Shown piece after piece: positions 18,287 to 27,437 of a DNA stretch of 64,000 nucleotides. Every line of letters begins with the position of its first letter. Positions within the stretch are counted from its first letter, which is position 1. The notes beneath the pieces are model-generated. The model had not been told where the DNA came from and ran no database searches. It saw only the letters and a program-made list of their open reading frames with translations. The stretch spans positions 1,426,001-1,490,000 of the forward strand of contig NC_004369.1 of NCBI RefSeq assembly GCF_000011305.1, given 5' to 3'. A program made the translations under genes and the position numbers. The DNA is from Corynebacterium efficiens YS-314. GTDB lineage: Bacteria > Actinomycetota > Actinomycetes > Mycobacteriales > Mycobacteriaceae.

Positions 18287-20047
18287 ATGTACATGGGCAG
18301 TAGACTGCGCCGAATGAGGACTCGAACGAGAGCACTGACAGCAGGTACCGCCGCGACGGTACTGGCGTTGGGGCTGGCCTCGTGCGCCAACACCGAGGAC
18401 AGTGACGGGAACAATGACGCGGCGGGGGAGGCGTCGACAAGCGTGGTCGTTGCCCGGAAGGACGACAACCGGCCGTACCGCGAGGCACGCGCCACCAACG
18501 TCAGCCGCGCGGTCTCCGAGGAGTTCCCGGCCGAACCGACCGTGGTCAGCGACCCGGACTACTCCGGTATCGGCGCCAGCCGGATGTTCTTCGACCAGTC
18601 TGACACCGCCGTCGTCTCCGGCGCCGGCATCGCCCAGGAACTACGGGCCGCATCGATCGGTGTGGTCTCGCACGCCCCCGTGCTGCACGCGCCGGGCCAC
18701 AATGACGGGGACATCCTCGACGAGATCGACCGCCTCGGGGCGACCACCGTCCTCATCGTCGGCGATGCCCTGCCCGACCTGGAGGATTCCGGGGATCTCA
18801 CCGTGATCCGTGACCGGGGTACCGATGAGTCCCTGGCACAGCTGACCGCCCTGCAGTTCGAGCCCCGGACCGTCGATGACATCTCCGGTGTCTCCCGCGC
18901 CACCGCGGACCTGGACCCGGCGGAACACACCCTCCTGGTGCCGGCGTGGGAGACCATGCCCGAGACCACCGGGGGCGACGACCTGCCGGCGTTCCCCGCT
19001 CAGAGCGCCCGCGACGGCGAGATGGCCCCCATCGTGCTGGCCAGCCCTGAATCCGGGATCTCGTCCGTGGCCACCGCCCGTGCCTACGGTGCCCCCGTGC
19101 GCTTCATGGACTACCCGGATCCCCGCCTGAACACCGAACACATGGAGATGGTCGCCGGTCTGTCCGACAAGCCGCTGCTGGCACTGGGTGACCAGTTCGG
19201 CACCGGTGAGCAGCTGGCCGCCAAGATCGAACGCGGTGAGACCGTCACCGAGGAACTCCCCGGCGGCGGCGGACTGGTGTTCCCGGGCAGGCGCATGATC
19301 GCCTTCTACGGCCACCCCTCCGGCCCGGCACTGGGTGCGATGGGTGAGCAGCCCCCGGCCGAGGCCGCCCAGCGTGCGCTGGACAAAGCTGCGGAATACC
19401 AGGCCTTCGAGGATCAGCCGGTCATCCCGGCCTTCGAGATCATCGCCACGGTGGCCTCTGAGTTCCCCGGCCCCGACGGCAACTACGTCAACGAGTCCGA
19501 CCCCGCTGACCTCGTGCCCTACATCGACGCCATCACGGAGGCCGGCGGGTATGTCGTGCTCGACATCCAGCCCGGACGCTCCACCTTCCTGGAGCTGGCC
19601 AAGATCTACGAGGATCTGCTGAAGCGCCCCAATGTGGGCCTGGCACTGGACCCCGAGTGGCGTATCGGGGCGGATGAGCTTCCTATGGCGCGTGTGGGCT
19701 CTGTGGAGGCCGCCGAGGTCAATGAGGTCGCCGACTGGCTGGCCAACCTGGTCCGCGAGGAGGAACTGCCGCAGAAGGCCTTCGTCCTGCACCAGTTCCA
19801 GCTCCAGATGCTGCGTGACCGCGAGCAGATCAACACCGATCACATTGAGCTCGCCTTCGTCCTGCACGCCGATGGACACGGCACACCGGGGCAGAAGTAC
19901 GACACCTGGAATGTTCTGCGACAGGATCTCGATCCGGGCTTCTTCATGGCCTGGAAGAACTTCTACGACGAGGATTTCCCGACCTTCACCCCTCAGCAGA
20001 CCTTCGAGGAGGTCGACCCCCGTCCGTGGTTCGTGTCCTACCAGTAG
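18287..20047 (+). CDS. Large secreted lipoprotein, cell-wall-binding-like plus TIM-barrel-like domains
   Basis: 586 residues. A type II signal peptide ends in a lipobox LGLASC (Cys33), so it should be anchored on the outer face of the membrane; starts at 18293 and 18314 are also possible. Residues ~60-300 (RATNVSRAVSEEFP, TVVSDPDYSGIGASRM...) resemble the repeated alpha/beta cell-wall-binding repeat type 2 fold. Residues ~330-580 (GRRMIAFYGHPSGPALGAMG, YVVLDIQPGRSTFLEL, VGLALDPEW) look like a (beta/alpha)8 hydrolase-like barrel. No family name is certain. Related lipoproteins occur next to serA in corynebacteria, I believe. Substrate unknown; a cell-envelope role is inferred. Confidence 0.7.
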   Translation: MYMGSRLRRMRTRTRALTAGTAATVLALGLASCANTEDSDGNNDAAGEASTSVVVARKDDNRPYREARATNVSRAVSEEFPAEPTVVSDPDYSGIGASRMFFDQSDTAVVSGAGIAQELRAASIGVVSHAPVLHAPGHNDGDILDEIDRLGATTVLIVGDALPDLEDSGDLTVIRDRGTDESLAQLTALQFEPRTVDDISGVSRATADLDPAEHTLLVPAWETMPETTGGDDLPAFPAQSARDGEMAPIVLASPESGISSVATARAYGAPVRFMDYPDPRLNTEHMEMVAGLSDKPLLALGDQFGTGEQLAAKIERGETVTEELPGGGGLVFPGRRMIAFYGHPSGPALGAMGEQPPAEAAQRALDKAAEYQAFEDQPVIPAFEIIATVASEFPGPDGNYVNESDPADLVPYIDAITEAGGYVVLDIQPGRSTFLELAKIYEDLLKRPNVGLALDPEWRIGADELPMARVGSVEAAEVNEVADWLANLVREEELPQKAFVLHQFQLQMLRDREQINTDHIELAFVLHADGHGTPGQKYDTWNVLRQDLDPGFFMAWKNFYDEDFPTFTPQQTFEEVDPRPWFVSYQ

Positions 20048-20073
20048 GACCCTCACCCGGGCGTGGGAGAGCC

Positions 20074-20112
20074 CGACAAGGGGCCCTGAATAATATTCAG
20101 GGCCCCTTGTCG
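20074..20112 (+). terminator. Perfect long hairpin after the lipoprotein gene
   Basis: Two perfect 18-nt arms (CGACAAGGGGCCCTGAAT and its complement) with a 3-nt AAT loop, 27 bp after the stop. There is no downstream T-run, so it may act as a terminator or an mRNA 3'-end stabiliser. Confidence 0.65.
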
Positions 20113-20440
20113 CATTCCGGTGCGGGATGGGGGAGGACCACCGGGACTCTGGAGATCATCTCCCCGGGGCGGGGTTGCGGGCCTGACCTGGTGATTGAGG
20201 GAAATGTGCACCCGGTGATGCCGGGGGTGTCCGCCGGGGTGGTGCCGGGCGGGAGCACCACGGGTGGGACAACCCAGCGGGTGTGTCCCGTGTCATGAAA
20301 ACAACCCGAGGTGTCCCCAGTTGAACGAGTGGGTTTAGAATATCCGTAGTCGCACGCCAAAACCCGGCGTGGACACGTCTGCAGCCGACGCGGTCGTGCC
20401 TGCTGCAGGCGGACATTCCTAGTTCTTCCAGGAGTATCTT
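20113..20440 (+). other. serA upstream region
   Basis: No gene is visible. It holds a -10-like TAGAAT (20336-20341) with no strong -35, giving a 5' leader of about 90 nt. The leader can fold a hairpin between CTGCAGC (20379-20385) and GCTGCAG (20402-20408), ending 32 bp before the serA start; a regulatory leader is possible but unproven. Confidence 0.45.
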
Positions 20441-22033
20441 GTGAGCCAGAATGGCCGTCCGGTTGTACTTATCGCCGACAAGCTAGCGCAGTCCACCGTT
20501 GACGCGCTGGGTGACGCAGTTGAGGTCCGTTGGGTTGACGGACCCAACCGCCCCGAACTGCTCGAAGCAGTCAAGGAGGCAGACGCCCTCCTCGTGCGTT
20601 CCGCCACCAAGGTGGATGCGGAAGTCATCGCAGCAGCGCCCAACCTGAAGATCGTCGGCCGTGCTGGCGTTGGTCTGGACAACGTCGACATCCCCGCCGC
20701 CACCGAGGCCGGCGTCATGGTCGCCAATGCCCCGACCTCCAACATCCACTCCGCCTGTGAGCACGCCGTCTCCCTGCTCCTGTCCACCGCACGCCAGATC
20801 CCGGCCGCTGACGCCACCCTGCGTGACGGCGAGTGGAAGCGCTCCTCCTTCAACGGTGTGGAGATCTTCGGCAAGACCGTCGGAATCGTCGGCTTCGGCC
20901 ACATCGGGCAGCTGTTCGCTCAGCGCCTCGCCGCGTTCGAGACCACCATCATCGCCTACGATCCCTACGCCAACCCGGCACGTGCCGCACAGCTCGGCGT
21001 GGAGCTCGTGGAGCTGGAAGAACTGATGGGTCGCTCCGACTTCGTCACCATCCACCTGCCCAAGACCAAGGAGACCGCCGGCATGTTCGACGCCGAGCTC
21101 CTGGCCAAGGCCAAGAAGGGCCAGATCATCATCAACGCGGCCCGCGGTGGCCTCGTCGATGAGCAGGCACTGGCGGATGCGATCGAGTCCGGCCACATCC
21201 GTGGCGCCGGTTTCGATGTCTACGAGACCGAGCCCTGCACCGACTCCCCGCTGTTCAAGCTGCCCCAGGTTGTTGTCACCCCGCACCTGGGTGCATCCAC
21301 CGAGGAGGCACAGGACCGCGCCGGCACCGACGTTGCCGATTCCGTGCTCAAGGCACTGGCCGGCGAGTTCGTCGCCGACGCCGTGAACGTCTCCGGTGGC
21401 AAGGTCGGCGAGGAGGTCGCCCTGTGGATGGAGCTCGCCCGCAAGCTCGGTCTGCTCGCCGGCAAGCTTGTCGACGGTGCCCCCGTCTCCCTCGAGGTCA
21501 CCGCCCGCGGTGAGCTCTCCAGCGAGGATGTCAGCGCCCTGGGTCTGTCCGCCGTCCGTGGCCTGTTCTCCGGCATCATCGAGGAGCCTGTCACCTTCGT
21601 CAACGCACCGCGCATCGCCGAGGAGCGTGGCGTGAGCGTTGACGTCAAGACCAACTCCGAGTCCGTCACCCACCGCTCCGTCATCGAGGTCAAGGTTGTC
21701 ACCGGCGAGGGCAACACCGCCTCCGTCGTGGGCGCACTGACCGGCCTGGAGCGCGTTGAGAAGATCACCCGCATCAACGGCCGTGGCCTGGACATGCGCG
21801 CAGAGGGACGCAACCTGTTCCTCGAGTACACCGACGCACCGGGTGCCCTGGGCACCGTGGGCACCAAGCTGGGTGCCGCCGGCATCAACATCGAGGCCGC
21901 AGCTCTCACCCAGGCAGCTAAGGGCGATGGTGCCGTGCTGATCCTGCGCGTCGAGCGTGAGGTTCCGGAGGAGCTGGTCGAGGAGATCACCGCCGAGCTC
22001 AACGCCGATTCCTTCCAGGTCAACCTGGGCTAA
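20441..22033 (+). CDS. serA: D-3-phosphoglycerate dehydrogenase SerA
   Basis: 530 residues, the long (type I) form. It oxidises 3-phosphoglycerate to 3-phosphohydroxypyruvate with NAD, the first step of serine synthesis. The nucleotide-binding motif VGIVGFGHIGQ is at about 147-157, the catalytic Arg in NAARGGLVDE (about 231-240) and the His in VVTPHLGAST (about 279-288). Behind the catalytic core lie the intervening ASB domain (about 315-450) and a C-terminal ACT domain (LFLEYTDAPGALGTVGTKLG, about 460-530) that mediates serine inhibition. Starts at GTG 20441 with CCAGGAG 8 bp upstream. Confidence 0.97.
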   Translation: MSQNGRPVVLIADKLAQSTVDALGDAVEVRWVDGPNRPELLEAVKEADALLVRSATKVDAEVIAAAPNLKIVGRAGVGLDNVDIPAATEAGVMVANAPTSNIHSACEHAVSLLLSTARQIPAADATLRDGEWKRSSFNGVEIFGKTVGIVGFGHIGQLFAQRLAAFETTIIAYDPYANPARAAQLGVELVELEELMGRSDFVTIHLPKTKETAGMFDAELLAKAKKGQIIINAARGGLVDEQALADAIESGHIRGAGFDVYETEPCTDSPLFKLPQVVVTPHLGASTEEAQDRAGTDVADSVLKALAGEFVADAVNVSGGKVGEEVALWMELARKLGLLAGKLVDGAPVSLEVTARGELSSEDVSALGLSAVRGLFSGIIEEPVTFVNAPRIAEERGVSVDVKTNSESVTHRSVIEVKVVTGEGNTASVVGALTGLERVEKITRINGRGLDMRAEGRNLFLEYTDAPGALGTVGTKLGAAGINIEAAALTQAAKGDGAVLILRVEREVPEELVEEITAELNADSFQVNLG

Positions 22034-22065
22034 CAGCTTCCTTCATCAGTAGCTGTATCACGGAT

Positions 22066-22091
22066 AATCCCGCCTTCGGGCGGGATTTTTC
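22066..22091 (+). terminator. serA terminator
   Basis: AATCCCGCC-TTCG-GGCGGGATT followed by TTTTT: a 9-bp stem with a UUCG-type tetraloop and a T-run. Confidence 0.9.
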
Positions 22092-22227
22092 CCGTTTCCG
22101 GGGTGAGGTGCCTGCCCCCGAAAGCAGGGTCTGTCAGACGGCGAACCACCGGTTTAGCATCAGGGGACGAGTCCGGTTGTTCGTCTAATCACTCCATTTT
22201 CCTTCGGCAGCGAAAGGCTGAGTAACG

Positions 22228-22860
22228 ATGAAACTCCATCCCCTAAAGAGCGTGGCCACCGTGACTGCGATTGTCGGGTTGATCTCGATCACGGCACCTG
22301 CGGCATTCGCCGCGGAGCTCGGGCTCCAGGGCACCACCTGTTCGGTGACCCTGACGGGCAATGAGCACGCACAGCTGAAACGTAAGCTCGCCGATGTCAC
22401 TGAAAAGGAACTGAAGGCGGCTCATCCGGAACTCCGACAGCAGCTCGACAGGTATTTCTCCCTGCTCCGGGTGGACACACCGGCTGAGCTGAACGTCCCG
22501 GAAATCATCGCGGCGAATTACTCCCTTGTGGCTAAGAAAGGGCATATCCCGCTATTCGGTGAGGTTGTTTCGCTTCCGATGAACGCGGCGTTTGAAACCC
22601 ATATCCAGCCGGTGTTCTCTCAGGATGCGGCATCACAGGCCCTGGTATCCATCCGCAATTTTCCCGATACCCAGGCGGGTGGGTTGTTACGGACCACATA
22701 TCCTCAGACGTACAACGCGCTCATGGAGGTCCGTGCGCAGGAGCAGCATCTCTACCAGGCGTGTGTCGATGCAATGCCAGGGGAGTACACCCTGGATTTC
22801 GGGAGCCGGGGAAATCCCGGTGAAGGCCTGCTATCGGGTTCCTCCTTCGGAAGTAGCTGA
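22228..22860 (+). CDS. Secreted protein of unknown function
   Basis: 210 residues. A clear Sec signal peptide (KSVATVTAIVGLISITAPAA, cut near AFA-AE, residue ~29) is followed by a hydrophilic, mostly helical mature part with only two Cys (in TTCSVTL and QACVDAM), which could form one disulfide. The C-terminal 20 residues are Gly/Ser-rich. ATG 22228 has AAAGG 10 bp upstream. I do not recognise a family. It lies alone between the serA terminator and a stress-protein-like gene. Confidence 0.7.
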   Translation: MKLHPLKSVATVTAIVGLISITAPAAFAAELGLQGTTCSVTLTGNEHAQLKRKLADVTEKELKAAHPELRQQLDRYFSLLRVDTPAELNVPEIIAANYSLVAKKGHIPLFGEVVSLPMNAAFETHIQPVFSQDAASQALVSIRNFPDTQAGGLLRTTYPQTYNALMEVRAQEQHLYQACVDAMPGEYTLDFGSRGNPGEGLLSGSSFGSS

Positions 22861-22968
22861 GTCACCTTCTCGGGGTGTTCATGAACGTGGTCCGGGCAAT
22901 CGGTGATGTCTATGCTGGGCGACACATCGACGCTGGCACCGTGTCACCCCGACTGGAAGGAAGACAAC

Positions 22969-23445
22969 ATGTCAAAGGACATCACGAAGGAAGACGTCGT
23001 AGCCAAGCTCCGGGATGCAAGCTGGGTCATGATGACCACCGCAACCGCCGACGGCAAGCTGGTGTCCCATCCCATGGTTCCGCAGGAGGTCACCGAGGAT
23101 GCGGATATCTGGTTCTTCATCTCACTCACAGGCGGCCACGCTGATGCCCTCCGCGCCAGCTCCCAGGTGAACCTATCGGTGGCGGAGGCTGGTTCCTGGT
23201 TATCGGTGGCAGCTGACACCGAGTTCGTCCACGATCCGGCGAAGGTCGAGGAACTTTGGAACAAGGACGTCGAGGGCTGGTTCGACGGCAAGGATGACCC
23301 GGCGCTCGGGCTGCTCAAGGTGACCTCCGAGTCCGCCCAGTTCTGGGGTCTGCCCGGAGGCAGGATGTCCGCACTGGCACAGATCGTGAAGTCACGTGTG
23401 GCCGGCGAGGACACCGGCGGGCAGACCACGACCCTGGAGCTCTAG
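22969..23445 (+). CDS. Pyridoxamine-5'-phosphate-oxidase-fold (general stress protein 26-like) protein
   Basis: 158 residues. The split-barrel flavin-binding fold is indicated by LRDASWVMMTTATADGKLVSHPM, then DIWFFISLTGGHADALRA, and the C-terminal FWGLPGGRMSALAQIVKS typical of general stress protein 26-like PNPOx relatives. These bind FMN or F420-like flavins; the exact reaction is unknown. ATG 22969 with GGAAGGAAG upstream is preferred over the upstream in-frame start at 22903. A hairpin follows the stop codon. Possibly involved in redox stress, by family only. Confidence 0.75.
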   Translation: MSKDITKEDVVAKLRDASWVMMTTATADGKLVSHPMVPQEVTEDADIWFFISLTGGHADALRASSQVNLSVAEAGSWLSVAADTEFVHDPAKVEELWNKDVEGWFDGKDDPALGLLKVTSESAQFWGLPGGRMSALAQIVKSRVAGEDTGGQTTTLEL

Positions 23446-23446
23446 T

Positions 23447-23466
23447 CACCGGGGTCACCCCCGGTG
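23447..23466 (+). terminator. Hairpin after the PNPOx-fold gene
   Basis: CACCGGGG-TCAC-CCCCGGTG is a strong 8-bp stem immediately after the stop; it has no clear T-run, so termination is only probable. Confidence 0.5.
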
Positions 23467-23534
23467 TGTTGGTCTGTCCCTGCTGCCCGGTAGCGTGAAT
23501 CCCGACAAGGATTCGCCTGCGAAAGGACACGCTG

Positions 23535-24473
23535 ATGGTGCAGATCATTCCCCGGGCCGAGGTGACGGCCGAGCGCATTGTTGAGCTGCTCCGCGGCGAG
23601 CGGGTGGAGGCTGAACTGTGTGACACCGGTTCCGGCGTCGGGGTCTATATTCCCGCCACCCATTTCGACATTGTCATCCGCACCGGTGACTGGCTGATCG
23701 CGAAGGCCACCTGGGTGGGTGCGCTGACCACGGATGACTATATCCGGTGCCTGGTGGCCCTCAACGCGGCCAACAATGCCGGTCCCATGCCGAAGTTCAG
23801 CATCGACACCCCACCTGAGCATCCAGCGAGCCTGGTATCCGTGCTCAAGGCCGATGAGGGGCCCCTGGAGGTTTCCGCCTCCCTGGTCTACCCGGTCGGC
23901 GACGGGGTCAGCGTCACCCAGCTGAAGTCCTTCCTCGCCGAGGTGCTCAACACCGGTATCCGCCTCACCCGCGAGTTGCATGCCCTGTACCCGGAGCGGT
24001 CACCACGACAGCCCGGGGAGAGCTTCCACATCGGGGTGGGGGATGCCTCACCCACCGACCGGGTCACCCCGCAGCGCGTGGAGCAGTGGTTTTCCGGGCA
24101 GGGCGTCGACGGGGTGGCGTATGACCCCGACACCCGGTGCATCAGCCTGTCCATGGATGAGATGCCCGTGGACATCGATTTCGAGGATTCCGAGGTGCTC
24201 CAGGTCCAGGCCAGCATGCTGCTGCCCGGTAACCCCGATGCGCAGGAGGACATCGATGCCACGGCATTCCTCCACCTGTGCAACCGGGCGAACCTGGATT
24301 CCTGGCTGTCCACGATCGCCATGATCAAACAGCATGATCTTCTGGGCATCCTCTCCCATGTCGCAGTCCCCGTTCGTGTAGGTCTCAATGATTCCCAACT
24401 GGATCAGGCCCTCAACGGCGGTGTGGTGGGCGCCACTGCACAGATGCGTGCGGTACTCCATCAGCTAAACTAA
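23535..24473 (+). CDS. YbjN-domain protein (tandem)
   Basis: 312 residues, apparently two YbjN-like domains. The first (about 1-140) reads [20 protein letters not shown]...; the second (about 175-312) reads [20 protein letters not shown]...[20 protein letters not shown]. YbjN folds resemble type III secretion chaperones and are thought to act in protein-protein regulation; no enzymatic residues are expected. GAAAGGA lies 7 bp before the ATG. It sits 34 bp ahead of leuB and its last codons overlap the probable leuB promoter region. Soluble cytoplasmic, role unknown. Confidence 0.72.
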   Translation: MVQIIPRAEVTAERIVELLRGERVEAELCDTGSGVGVYIPATHFDIVIRTGDWLIAKATWVGALTTDDYIRCLVALNAANNAGPMPKFSIDTPPEHPASLVSVLKADEGPLEVSASLVYPVGDGVSVTQLKSFLAEVLNTGIRLTRELHALYPERSPRQPGESFHIGVGDASPTDRVTPQRVEQWFSGQGVDGVAYDPDTRCISLSMDEMPVDIDFEDSEVLQVQASMLLPGNPDAQEDIDATAFLHLCNRANLDSWLSTIAMIKQHDLLGILSHVAVPVRVGLNDSQLDQALNGGVVGATAQMRAVLHQLN

Positions 24474-24507
24474 AAAAGTTCACATGGTGAGAAAGGAATC
24501 CCGCAAA

Positions 24508-25530
24508 ATGAAACTTGCTGTTATTGGTGGCGATGGTATCGGCCCTGAGGTCACCGACGAGGCCCTCAAGGTCCTGCGCGCCCTCCGCGCCGACATCGAG
24601 ACCACCGACCTGGATCTGGGCGCACGCCGTTACCTGCGCAACGGTGAGCTGCTCACCGACGAGGATCTGGCTCTGCTGCGCGAACACGACGCGATCCTGC
24701 TCGGAGCCATCGGTGCACCCGGTTCCGTTCCCCCGGGAGTCCTGGAGCGCGGTCTGCTGCTGAAGCTGCGTTTCGCCCTGGACCACCACGTCAACCTGCG
24801 TCCCTCCAAGCTCTACGAGGGCGTGGAATCCCCGCTGAAGAACCCGGGCGAGATTGATTTCGTCGTGGTCCGTGAGGGCACCGAGGGTGCCTACACCGGC
24901 AACGGTGGTGCCATCCGCGTGGGCACACCCCATGAGACCGCCAACGAGACCTCGGTGAACACCCGTTACGGAGCCGAGCGGGTCATCCGCTACGCCTTTG
25001 AACTGGCACAGTCACGTCGCAGGCACCTGACCCTGGTGCACAAGACCAACGTCCTGGTCCACGGCGGTGGCCTCTGGCAGCGCACCGTCGACGAGGTTGC
25101 CCGCGAGTACCCGGAGGTGACCGTCGACTACAACCACATCGACGCCGCCACCATCTACCTGGTCACCGACCCCTCCCGCTTCGATGTCATCGTCACCGAC
25201 AACCTCTTCGGTGACATCCTCACCGATGAGGCCGGTGCCATCTCCGGTGGTATCGGACTGGCCGCCTCCGGCAATATCGACGCCACGGGCACCAACCCGT
25301 CGATGTTCGAGCCGGTCCACGGTTCCGCCCCGGACATCATGGGCAAGGGCATCGCCGATCCGACCGCGGCGATCCTGTCTGCGGCCATGATGCTGCGCCA
25401 CCTCGGTGACGAGGCTAACGCCGTGCGCATCGAGGAGGCCGTCGCCCGCGATGTGGCCGGCCGCGACCCCGAGGCCCCGATCTCCACAACCGAGGTCGGA
25501 GACCGCATCGCAGCTGCTGTGGTGGCTTAA
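24508..25530 (+). CDS. leuB: 3-isopropylmalate dehydrogenase LeuB
   Basis: 340 residues. It oxidises and decarboxylates 3-isopropylmalate in leucine synthesis (NAD, Mg/Mn). The N-terminal GGDGIGPEV, the substrate-binding region with [13 protein letters not shown], the [12 protein letters not shown] motif, and the metal/NAD motif [17 protein letters not shown] (about residues 228-244) are present, with [25 protein letters not shown] near the C-terminus. ATG 24508 ([10 protein letters not shown]) fits the family; the in-frame ATG at 24484 lies in the ribosome-binding region (GAAAGGA). It stands apart from leuA and leuCD, as in C. glutamicum. Confidence 0.97.
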   Translation: MKLAVIGGDGIGPEVTDEALKVLRALRADIETTDLDLGARRYLRNGELLTDEDLALLREHDAILLGAIGAPGSVPPGVLERGLLLKLRFALDHHVNLRPSKLYEGVESPLKNPGEIDFVVVREGTEGAYTGNGGAIRVGTPHETANETSVNTRYGAERVIRYAFELAQSRRRHLTLVHKTNVLVHGGGLWQRTVDEVAREYPEVTVDYNHIDAATIYLVTDPSRFDVIVTDNLFGDILTDEAGAISGGIGLAASGNIDATGTNPSMFEPVHGSAPDIMGKGIADPTAAILSAAMMLRHLGDEANAVRIEEAVARDVAGRDPEAPISTTEVGDRIAAAVVA

Positions 25531-25580
25531 ACAGCGGAAAACCACCACCCAGGGTCGGTTGTTTCTCTAAGGTGAAAACC

Positions 25581-27437
25581 ATGTCGGTTGAACTAGAGGA
25601 GATCCGCGATTTCATCGCCGGTTTCGAACCCTTTATCCGCCTCCCCAAGAAGGAACTGGATGCCCTGCCCTCCAAGATGATCATGGAGTATTTCCGACGG
25701 GGGGATGTGATCATCCAGCATGGTCAGTCCAACAATTACCTGCGGGTGATCCGGTCGGGGGCGGTGGATGTGCTGGATGAGGACGGCACCCTGTTGGACC
25801 GGCGGGAGGCGGGTAGGTCCTTCGGCTATTCCACGATGGCCAAGGACCCCGTCTCCCGCTACACCATGGTGGCGGTGGAGGACAGCCTGGTGTTGAGCAT
25901 CCCCCGCGATTATGTCCTCGCCCTGGCGGAACGAAACCCGGAGATGGCCCGGTACTACTCCAGCTGGTCCAAACGCATCAGGGTCGCCGCCGAGCAGTTG
26001 CGCAATGAATCCAGCTCCAAGGTGTTGCGCACCCGCCTGGGGGAGTTCAAGATCAACAACCCCATCTCGGTGGGCCCGGGGACCAGTATCCGGGAGGCCG
26101 CCCAGACCATGGAGCGGTATGCCGTGTCCTCGCTGCTCATCCAGACCGACGGGGAGCTCATCGGTATCGCCACCGACCGCGATATGCGCGGGCGCGTGGT
26201 GGCGGCTGCGCTGGATATCACGCAGCCGGTCTCCACCATCATGACCTCCAACCCCCGCACCGCCACCTCGCAGGATCTTGCCTTCGAGGCCATGCTGCTC
26301 ATGGCTGAACTGCGCATCCACCATCTGCCGATCGTGGATGAGGGACGGATCTCCGGCATCGTCACCGCCGCGGACATCATGCGTCTACTGCGTCATGATC
26401 CCATCTACCTCACCGCGGATCTGTCGCGGAAGAACACGGTGGAGGAGCTGTCCAACACCTACCAGTCGGCCTCCGAGGTGGCGGCGCGTTTCATCGACCG
26501 TGGTGCCTCCGCGGAGGAGGTCAGCAGCCTGCTCACGGTGGCGGCGGATTCCCTGGCACGCCGCCTGCTTGTGCTCGGGGAGGAGAAGTTCGGGAAGCCC
26601 CCGGTACCGTATGCCTTCGTCGTGGTCGGCTCCCAGGGACGCAAGGAGATGGGTCTGGCCTCCGATCAGGACAACTGCCTGTTGCTAGATGATTCCTACG
26701 ATGAACGTGAACACGGTGATTATTTCGCCGCGCTGACCGATTTCGTCTGCCGCGGGCTGGACCGCGCGGGGCAGGTGCTGTGCCCGGGTGACATGATGGC
26801 CTCCAACCCGGAATGGCGTAAAACCGCCTCGGAGTGGGTGGACACCTTCCACAACTGGATCCAGGCCCCGGAACCCGATGCACTGCTCAACGCGCAGATC
26901 TTCTTCGATTTCCGGGCCATCCACGGTGAGATCGAGATGGCCCAGCAGGTGCACCGGTCCGCGGTGAACATGGCCCGCGGTGCCCGTCGGTTCCACGCGC
27001 ACCTGGCCGCCCTGGCTGCGCGGCGCTTCCCCCCGGTGGGTTTCTTCCGTGGCTTCGTGGTGGAACGGTCGGGGGAGTACGGCGCGACCCTGGATGTGAA
27101 GAAGGGCGGGACCGCCGGGATCGTGCAGATGGCACGACTGTATGCGCTGGCCACGGGCAGTGATGCCATCGGCACCCGGGAGCGTCTCGAGGCCGCCGCG
27201 GGCCATGGTCAGGTGTCCACGAAGGGCGCACAGGACCTGCTTGATGCCTTTGAATTCCTGGGCAGCATCGCCTTCCGGCACCAGGCACATCTGATCAAGG
27301 TGGGGGAGAAGCCCAACTACCACATCGACCCGAAGAACCTCGGGCGTCTGGACCGCGACCATCTGCGTGATGCCTTCACCATCATCAAGGACATGCAGAC
27401 CGCACTGGCCACCAAGTACCCCGTGAGGAACATCTGA
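25581..27437 (+). CDS. CNB-CBS-DUF294 nucleotidyltransferase-like signalling protein
   Basis: 618 residues with four recognisable parts: a cyclic-nucleotide-binding-like domain (about 15-140, FRRGDVIIQHGQSNNYLRVI), two CBS motifs (about 165-285; IGIATDRDMRGRVVA and ISGIVTAADIMRLL), a DUF294 nucleotidyltransferase-like core (about 325-430; VVVGSQGRKEMGLASDQDN with the GS...D.D pattern), and a DUF294 C-terminal helical domain. GlnD-like transferase chemistry is possible but the substrate is unknown. ATG 25581 has TAAGG 8 bp upstream; a GTG at 25572 is in frame. The stop overlaps the next gene's ATG by one base, coupling it to the exonuclease. Confidence 0.85.
   Translation: MSVELEEIRDFIAGFEPFIRLPKKELDALPSKMIMEYFRRGDVIIQHGQSNNYLRVIRSGAVDVLDEDGTLLDRREAGRSFGYSTMAKDPVSRYTMVAVEDSLVLSIPRDYVLALAERNPEMARYYSSWSKRIRVAAEQLRNESSSKVLRTRLGEFKINNPISVGPGTSIREAAQTMERYAVSSLLIQTDGELIGIATDRDMRGRVVAAALDITQPVSTIMTSNPRTATSQDLAFEAMLLMAELRIHHLPIVDEGRISGIVTAADIMRLLRHDPIYLTADLSRKNTVEELSNTYQSASEVAARFIDRGASAEEVSSLLTVAADSLARRLLVLGEEKFGKPPVPYAFVVVGSQGRKEMGLASDQDNCLLLDDSYDEREHGDYFAALTDFVCRGLDRAGQVLCPGDMMASNPEWRKTASEWVDTFHNWIQAPEPDALLNAQIFFDFRAIHGEIEMAQQVHRSAVNMARGARRFHAHLAALAARRFPPVGFFRGFVVERSGEYGATLDVKKGGTAGIVQMARLYALATGSDAIGTRERLEAAAGHGQVSTKGAQDLLDAFEFLGSIAFRHQAHLIKVGEKPNYHIDPKNLGRLDRDHLRDAFTIIKDMQTALATKYPVRNI

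Noticed and set aside
18641..20056. 471-codon open frame opposite the lipoprotein gene
   Set aside because: Low-complexity Gly/Val/His-rich shadow; the plus-strand frame has signal peptide, lipobox and folded domains.
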